Both the position numbers and the translations under genes were made by a program. Shown here one piece after another: positions 59,159-64,000 of a stretch of DNA of 64,000 bases (positions are counted from its first letter, which is position 1; each line of letters opens with the position of its first letter). The notes beneath the pieces are model-generated. The model did no database searches, had not been told where the DNA came from, and saw only the letters and a program-made list of their open reading frames with translations. The DNA lies in NCBI GenBank assembly GCA_014238415.1, contig JABABA010000011.1:1-64000 (forward strand), given 5' to 3'. Origin of the DNA: Planctomycetota bacterium (GTDB lineage Bacteria; Planctomycetota; UBA1135; GCA-002686595).

Positions 59159-60067
59159 ATGGATCCGCAGCTTACCGACCCCATAATTTCTAGTCCCTTG
59201 GCCACGGCCTATTGGGTTTTGATGGGGTTTCTGGTTGGCTCCTTCCTGAATGTAGCGATCCATCGCCTGCCCACCGAGGGGGAGAGCATTTTCAAGCCTC
59301 TGCGGTCGCGCTGTCCCAAGTGCCGAACCACTCTGACCTGGTACGAAAACATCCCGGTGCTCTCTTGGCTGATTCTGTTCGGCCGCTGCCGGACCTGCCG
59401 TTCATCGATCCACTGGCGCTATCCCCTGGTGGAAATCCTCACGGCTCTTCTGTTCTGGGCGGCTGCAGATTCTTTCATGGGGGACACCGCGCACATCGCG
59501 ATAGTGGTCTTGGTCCTGTCTGGTCTGGTGGTGGCTACTTTTGTGGACCTGGACTGCTACGAGATTCCAGATGAGGTAAGCCTGGGGGGCTGTGTTCTTG
59601 CGCCTCTGCTGAGTTTTCTCGTGCCCCGCCTGCATGAGATAGATCTTGATCGTTTTGCTGCTCTTGGCGAGTGCCTGTTGGGTATGGCGGTGGGGGGTGG
59701 CATTCTCTACTTCATAGGCTGGTTGGGCTCCAAGGTCTATCGCGTGGATGCCATGGGTTTCGGTGATGTGAAGCTGGCGGCAGCGGGGGGCGGGTTTATT
59801 GGAGCGTCCGGAGTTCTATACGCGCTCCTGATCGCAGCCATCCTGGGCTCCCTGGTGGGTGTCCTGAACATGTTTCGCTTGTATTGCGAGTTGCGTTTGC
59901 GAGTCTCCCGCCGTCATCGGCGAGATGGACGCTTGCGGTCTCTGCAGGCCGCCCGACTCGCTGGTCGCTACATACCCTTTGGCCCTTATTTGGCTGTGGG
60001 GATTGCTCTCAGTCTTTTGGGCTGGAATGATGATGGAGCCCTGGTGTTCCAATTTCTATTGAACTGA
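59159..60067 (+). CDS. pilD: Prepilin peptidase (leader peptidase/N-methyltransferase)
   Basis: This integral-membrane aspartic protease cleaves and methylates prepilins and pseudopilins. The 302-residue product has the N-terminal part GSFLNVAIHRLP, the zinc motif CPKC...CRTC, and catalytic aspartates in LDCYEIPD and GFGDVKL. About eight hydrophobic segments are visible. It should process the pilin substrates of the PilM-Q system in this window; no pilin gene itself lies here. Confidence 0.95.
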   Translation: MDPQLTDPIISSPLATAYWVLMGFLVGSFLNVAIHRLPTEGESIFKPLRSRCPKCRTTLTWYENIPVLSWLILFGRCRTCRSSIHWRYPLVEILTALLFWAAADSFMGDTAHIAIVVLVLSGLVVATFVDLDCYEIPDEVSLGGCVLAPLLSFLVPRLHEIDLDRFAALGECLLGMAVGGGILYFIGWLGSKVYRVDAMGFGDVKLAAAGGGFIGASGVLYALLIAAILGSLVGVLNMFRLYCELRLRVSRRHRRDGRLRSLQAARLAGRYIPFGPYLAVGIALSLLGWNDDGALVFQFLLN

Positions 60068-60083
60068 CTCTTGAGGGCCAAGG

Positions 60084-60797
60084 ATGCCCAACGAAATCAT
60101 GCGATTGAATCTGAACTGCACACTATTGACCCTTTGCGTCCTGCCCGTGCTGAGCGGGTGCGCCTCCGATCAGGCTCTGCGTGGCGCCCTTGGAGAACGA
60201 AACGATTTGATCCGTCATTTACGGAGTGAGAACGCTGTCCTTCAGCAGGAGGTCTTGCACCTCTCCGGGGATCTCGCGGGTCTACAGAGCGAATTGAGCG
60301 AACTGCAATCCGTCATGCGGACCTCTGAGGCTGTTGCCGCCGTGCCTGCAGTCGTTGACTTGCCTCTGCCTGAGGTGAACGATCTGTCTGAGCACGGTAT
60401 CGAGGTCGAGCGCCGGGGTGTGGGGATTGCCTATGTGGTTCCCAGCGCGGTGAGCTTCAGTCCTGGCAGCGCCGAACTCACCGAAAGAGGGCAGGAAGCC
60501 TTGAGGGCTTTGGCCCAACGCATGACCCAGGATAGCCCAAGCGGGGCTGAGATTTCGGTGGAGGGGCATACGGATTCCGACCCGATTCAGCGCTCGGGCT
60601 TCGCCAGCAATCGGGAACTTTCCCTTGCCCGCGCCCTGACCGTACACGGATTCCTGGTGGCTCAGGGGGGGCTACCCGACGAACGCTTTGTGGTGCTCGG
60701 CTACGGACCGCACAGGCCTGTTGAGCCAAACACTGACGCTTCGGGCAAGGCGCGCAATCGACGGGTGGAAGTTGTCGTTCAGGCGTGGCGGAAATAG
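60084..60797 (+). CDS. OmpA-family lipoprotein
   Basis: The 237-residue product has a lipobox VLSGC (Cys26), a coiled coil (about residues 35-80), and a C-terminal OmpA/MotB peptidoglycan-binding domain (VSFSPGSAELTERGQEAL, VEGHTDSDPI, NRELSLARAL, GYGPHRPVEPN, RNRRVEVVV). The layout is Pal-like: an outer-membrane anchor tied to cell wall. A second ATG at 60099 may be the true start, placing the lipobox at residue 21. It follows pilD by 16 bases. Confidence 0.88.
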   Translation: MPNEIMRLNLNCTLLTLCVLPVLSGCASDQALRGALGERNDLIRHLRSENAVLQQEVLHLSGDLAGLQSELSELQSVMRTSEAVAAVPAVVDLPLPEVNDLSEHGIEVERRGVGIAYVVPSAVSFSPGSAELTERGQEALRALAQRMTQDSPSGAEISVEGHTDSDPIQRSGFASNRELSLARALTVHGFLVAQGGLPDERFVVLGYGPHRPVEPNTDASGKARNRRVEVVVQAWRK

Positions 60798-60940
60798 GGC
60801 CCGCTCCCAAGTTGGCTGGGGGCCCCGGAGGGGCACCCCACAAGGACACCCCTTGGGGCTAGAATGGGTTGGTTCTCACCCTGCCTGGGGCGCTTCATGG
60901 CCTTGGGTGGCGGATCCAAATCAACTGCCCAGTGCCCCCT

Positions 60941-62950
60941 ATGAGCCAACCCTCTGCCATTCGTAATGTTTCGTTCGTCGGACACCCGTCCACGGGCAAG
61001 ACCACCCTGGTTGATGCCCTTGCCTTCAAGATGGGAGCCAACGCCCGCAAGGGATCCCCGCAAGACGGCACGAGTTTGTGCGACACCGAGCCCGAAGAGC
61101 AGTCGCGGCATCACACTCTGCAGTTGAGTGTGGTTTCGGCAGAGCACGATGGCAAGGACTGGACTCTGATGGACACTCCCGGCTATCCGGAGTTTGTTGC
61201 TCAAGCTCAGGCTGCCATCTGGGCCTCAGACCTGGTCGTTGGTGTCGTTAGTTGCGCTAGTGGCGCCTCATTCAACTTACGTACCAAGATGCTGCTTGCA
61301 GGCCGTATGGGCCGTGGCCGTGCGATTGTTTTGACCCATTTGGATGGCGAGAACGCAGACTTCGATTCGATTGTGCATGAGCTGCGAGAGCGGATCGGTG
61401 AAGTCTGCGTACCGGTCCTGTTGCCTAATGAATCCGGCCCCGGATTCTCGAAGGTAGAGCGGACATTCTTGCATGCCGATAGCGAGTGGCATCAGCGCCT
61501 GAAGGATAGGGTCATGGACGCTTGTACAGACGACGATCTGATGCTGACCTATCTGGATGACGGCATCCTGACGGAGGATCAACTTGAAATGGAGATGCCT
61601 CACGCGATTGCAGACGGGACACTCATTCCTGTGCTGGTTTGCAACCCCGCGTCGGGAGAAGGAGTCGATGAGGTCTATACCTTTCTCAAGCGCTTCGGGC
61701 CCTCTCCTGAATCGGGATTGGTGAAGGATGAAGAGGGGCAGGCGGTCTCACTTGATCCGTCCGGGACCCTGATGGGAACAGTCTTCGCGACCCAGGTGGA
61801 TCCCCATGTCGGGCGTATCTGCCTGGCGCGAATCCATGCGGGATCAATGGATCACAGCACCCATGTGGGGCTTGCGAATGGAGAAGGCAACGAGAAGATT
61901 GGCGGACTGTTTCGCATGCTGGGCAAGAAGCGCGAAGCCCTCGAAACCGGCACTCCGGGTGAAATTGTGGCCTTTACCAAGGTTGAGAAACTCCCCACCT
62001 GGGCGCACTTTTGCCAGGCCGGCGAAGAGGGTTCCAATGTCGAAGTGCCCACCGCTCCCAACCCCATGGTTGCGCTTGCCGTGGAACCGCGCTCACGGGC
62101 AGATGAGCAAAAGATTGGCGAGGCCATTCACAAGTTGGTGGGTGAAGATCCCAGCTTGACTATCGAGCAGACCAAGGACACCCACGAGATGGTGGTCCAT
62201 GGCATGAGTGACTTGCACCTGCAGGTTCTATTTGAGCGTTTGTCACGGCGCTATGGAGTCGAGGTAGAGACTCACCTGCCGATGGTCGCATATCGCCAGA
62301 CCATCAGCAAGGCTGTGGAGGCTCACCATCGCCACAAGAAACAAAGTGGCGGCAAGGGGCAATTCGGAGAGTGCTTCCTGCGGTTGCGTCCTGGTACGGC
62401 CAATGACCCGGTGGTGTTCATCGACAAGGTCGTAGGGGGGGCAATTCCCCGCAACCTGATCCCTGCCGTGGAAAAAGGCATTCGCGAGATCTGCGCCAAG
62501 GGAATCTTGACCCGTGGCGAGGTCATGGGTGTGGAGGTCGAACTCTACGACGGCAAGTTCCACGCGGTGGACTCGGACGAGGCGAGCTTCAAGTCGGCTG
62601 GATCCAAGGCTTTCCGCGAAGGCTTCGAAAACGCCAAGCCAGTGCTGCTTGAGCCTCTGATGCGGGTCGAAATCCATGTGCCCACTGAGGATGCGGGGGC
62701 GATTTTCAGCGACCTCACCAGTCATCGTCGGGGCCATGTGATCGATCAGCAGACCGAAGCCGGGGGGTCGATCACAATGATTGTGGCCGAAGCCCCCAAG
62801 GCTCTGATGCAGACCTATCATCGGGACCTGAACTCCACCACCAAGGGCGAAGGAACCTGGAACATGTCCTTTGCTCGCTTTGCCCCGGTGCCCGCAGCAG
62901 AGCAGAAGAAGATCTTGGCGGCCCAGGCCGAGGCCCTCGTAGAGGCGTGA
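60941..62950 (+). CDS. EF-G paralogue (translational GTPase)
   Basis: The 669-residue product follows the five-domain EF-G plan: G domain with G1 GHPSTGKTT (14-22), G3 DTPG (78-81), domain II, and domains III-V ending in a KGEGTWNMSFARF-like segment. The NKxD position reads THLD (132-135), and G1 lacks the usual His of AHIDAGKT/GHVDHGKT, so it is not the main EF-G. Domain IV has DGKFHAVDSDEASFKSAGSKAF, as in EF-G2-type paralogues. The ATG at 60941 is used; the frame extends upstream without support. The canonical fusA is presumably elsewhere. Confidence 0.85.
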   Translation: MSQPSAIRNVSFVGHPSTGKTTLVDALAFKMGANARKGSPQDGTSLCDTEPEEQSRHHTLQLSVVSAEHDGKDWTLMDTPGYPEFVAQAQAAIWASDLVVGVVSCASGASFNLRTKMLLAGRMGRGRAIVLTHLDGENADFDSIVHELRERIGEVCVPVLLPNESGPGFSKVERTFLHADSEWHQRLKDRVMDACTDDDLMLTYLDDGILTEDQLEMEMPHAIADGTLIPVLVCNPASGEGVDEVYTFLKRFGPSPESGLVKDEEGQAVSLDPSGTLMGTVFATQVDPHVGRICLARIHAGSMDHSTHVGLANGEGNEKIGGLFRMLGKKREALETGTPGEIVAFTKVEKLPTWAHFCQAGEEGSNVEVPTAPNPMVALAVEPRSRADEQKIGEAIHKLVGEDPSLTIEQTKDTHEMVVHGMSDLHLQVLFERLSRRYGVEVETHLPMVAYRQTISKAVEAHHRHKKQSGGKGQFGECFLRLRPGTANDPVVFIDKVVGGAIPRNLIPAVEKGIREICAKGILTRGEVMGVEVELYDGKFHAVDSDEASFKSAGSKAFREGFENAKPVLLEPLMRVEIHVPTEDAGAIFSDLTSHRRGHVIDQQTEAGGSITMIVAEAPKALMQTYHRDLNSTTKGEGTWNMSFARFAPVPAAEQKKILAAQAEALVEA

Positions 62951-63115
62951 TCTGGGAATAGAGGCCTGATTTGGGGCGCTCCTTGGGCTCCTCTGGGCCC
63001 CTGGAAGCACCCAACTCGTCCCTGTCTGGAGGATCGGGCTCCTTCCCCTCCAGCAAGGTCAACAGCTTGGACGATGAAGACAGCACCCCAGTGCCTGGGG
63101 AGAGGTGTCTTCGCG

Positions 63116-64000
63116 ATGATCACAATGGAAGAACTCCTGACGCTGTTAGTGCGTCAGGGTGGCTCAGACCTACATATTTCGGTTCATTCTGCGCCCCGCA
63201 TTCGGGTCGACGGCAGCTTGATGCCTGTTGAGCACGCGCCCTTGTCTCCGGATGAGACACGGCGCCTTGCCACAAGCGTTCTGACCACGGACCAGATCGC
63301 CCGGCTGGACCGGGAACTGGAACTCGACTGCTCGTTTGGCTTCGAAGGGCTCGGGCGTTTCCGGGTCAATGTTTTCTATCAGCAGGGGGCCGTGGCCTGT
63401 GTGCTGCGCCTGATCCCTACTCAGATTCCCAATTTTGAGGACCTGGGAATGCCGGAGGACCTCTGCCAGAGTCTGTGCAAGTTGCAATCTGGATTGGTGT
63501 TGGTCACCGGAGCTACGGGTTCGGGTAAGTCCACATCCTTGGCAGCCATGATTGACTACATCAATCAAGACCGTCAGGCACATATTGTGACCATCGAGGA
63601 TCCGGTGGAATTCACGCATCAGCACAAGAATTGCGTGATCACCCAGCGCGAAGTGGGTGGAGATACGCGCAATTTCAAGAACGCTCTTCGCAGTGTGTTG
63701 CGTCAAGACCCAGACATCGTATTGGTGGGGGAACTGCGTGATCACGAGACCATTGAAGCTGCCCTGACCCTTGCAGAGACAGGGCACTTGACTTTTGGCA
63801 CCCTGCACACCTCGGACTCGGTGCAGACGATCAATCGTATCATTGATGTGTTCCCTTCTCACCAGCAGTCCCAGGTGCGCACCATGTTGTCCTTTAGCTT
63901 GCAGGCGGTGTTCAGTCAGAAGCTGCTGCCCAAGGCCAAGGACTCGGGCCGTGTGATGGCCGCTGAAATCATGATCGCAACACCAGGCATTCGCGCACTC
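63116..64000 (+). CDS. pilT: Twitching motility ATPase PilT (cut by window end)
   Basis: The 295 codons visible start at ATG 63116 (MITMEELLTLLVRQGGSDLHIS; an ATG at 63125 is an alternative), preceded by GGGGAGAGG. Motifs are PilT type: PRIRVDG, Walker A GATGSGKST, TIEDPVEF, RQDPDIVLVGELRD, and the His-box GHLTFGTLHTSDSVQTINRIID. About 350 residues is usual, so roughly 50-60 codons are missing. It powers pilus retraction. It is closer to standard PilT than the gene at 41465. Confidence 0.94.
   Translation, partial: MITMEELLTLLVRQGGSDLHISVHSAPRIRVDGSLMPVEHAPLSPDETRRLATSVLTTDQIARLDRELELDCSFGFEGLGRFRVNVFYQQGAVACVLRLIPTQIPNFEDLGMPEDLCQSLCKLQSGLVLVTGATGSGKSTSLAAMIDYINQDRQAHIVTIEDPVEFTHQHKNCVITQREVGGDTRNFKNALRSVLRQDPDIVLVGELRDHETIEAALTLAETGHLTFGTLHTSDSVQTINRIIDVFPSHQQSQVRTMLSFSLQAVFSQKLLPKAKDSGRVMAAEIMIATPGIRAL

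Overview
The window is 64 kb of high-GC, gene-dense bacterial chromosome. The organism is a diderm: it has a PilQ-type secretin, an OmpA-type lipoprotein and several large lipoproteins. TTG and GTG starts are common (for example recR, hpf, the pilO-like gene, coaX and pyrB use TTG; secY, rplU and pilQ use GTG). This, together with the large secreted proteins carrying Ig-like domains and the mix of gene types, would fit an uncultivated Planctomycetota-like lineage. That placement is inference; no rRNA gene is present to settle it.

Layout. (1) 1-5.6 kb, plus strand: the end of the spc/alpha ribosomal cluster (tail of a probable rplO, secY, adk, infA, rpmJ, rpsM, rpsK, rpsD, rpoA, rplQ). (2) 5.6-17.6 kb, minus strand: an accessory block of three tandem, very large secreted multicopper oxidases (MCOs) with C-terminal bacterial Ig-like repeats, ending in a SCO1-cytochrome c fusion protein. 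This is the most unusual system in the window. (3) 18-22.6 kb, minus strand: dnaE and a carbamoyltransferase of the N-acetyl/N-succinylornithine type. (4) 22.8-29 kb, plus strand: a block that mirrors the Bacillus subtilis dnaX neighbourhood: tRNA-Arg(ACG), tadA, two tRNA-Ser genes, an SRP RNA, three unknown secreted or anchored proteins, then dnaX (with a probable programmed -1 frameshift), ybaB and recR, followed by truA. (5) 30-31.4 kb: hpf, ptsN and an HPr, a nitrogen-PTS-like set. (6) 31.5-36.5 kb: pilM, pilN, a pilO/pilP-like gene and pilQ. (7) 36.9-41.4 kb: an RNase E/G with large low-complexity additions, then rplU, rpmA and obgE. (8) 41.4-49.3 kb: a PilT-like ATPase, a membrane protein, a Tat-exported sugar isomerase-like protein, a GspC-like PDZ protein, coaX, a shortened MnmE-like GTPase, and a pyrB fused to the zinc domain of PyrI. 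(9) 50-59 kb: three large lipoproteins with Ig-like segments. (10) 59-64 kb: prepilin peptidase, OmpA-like lipoprotein, an EF-G paralogue, and the start of a second pilT.

How the parts fit. The pilM-N-O-Q set, prepilin peptidase, two PilT-type ATPases and the GspC-like protein are scattered pieces of one type IV pilus/type II secretion machinery. The MCO block looks self-contained: secreted copper enzymes plus a membrane-anchored protein that has both a copper-handling thioredoxin fold and a c-type haem domain. Translation and information genes dominate the rest. Several GTPases in the window (ObgE, the MnmE-like protein and the EF-G paralogue) share an altered NKxD motif.

Limits. Everything here is read by eye. 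Family names rest on recognised motifs and remembered sequences, not on searches. Start codons were chosen from signal peptides, overlaps and Shine-Dalgarno (SD) matches and may be off for several genes. Promoters were not called, because no convincing one could be read.
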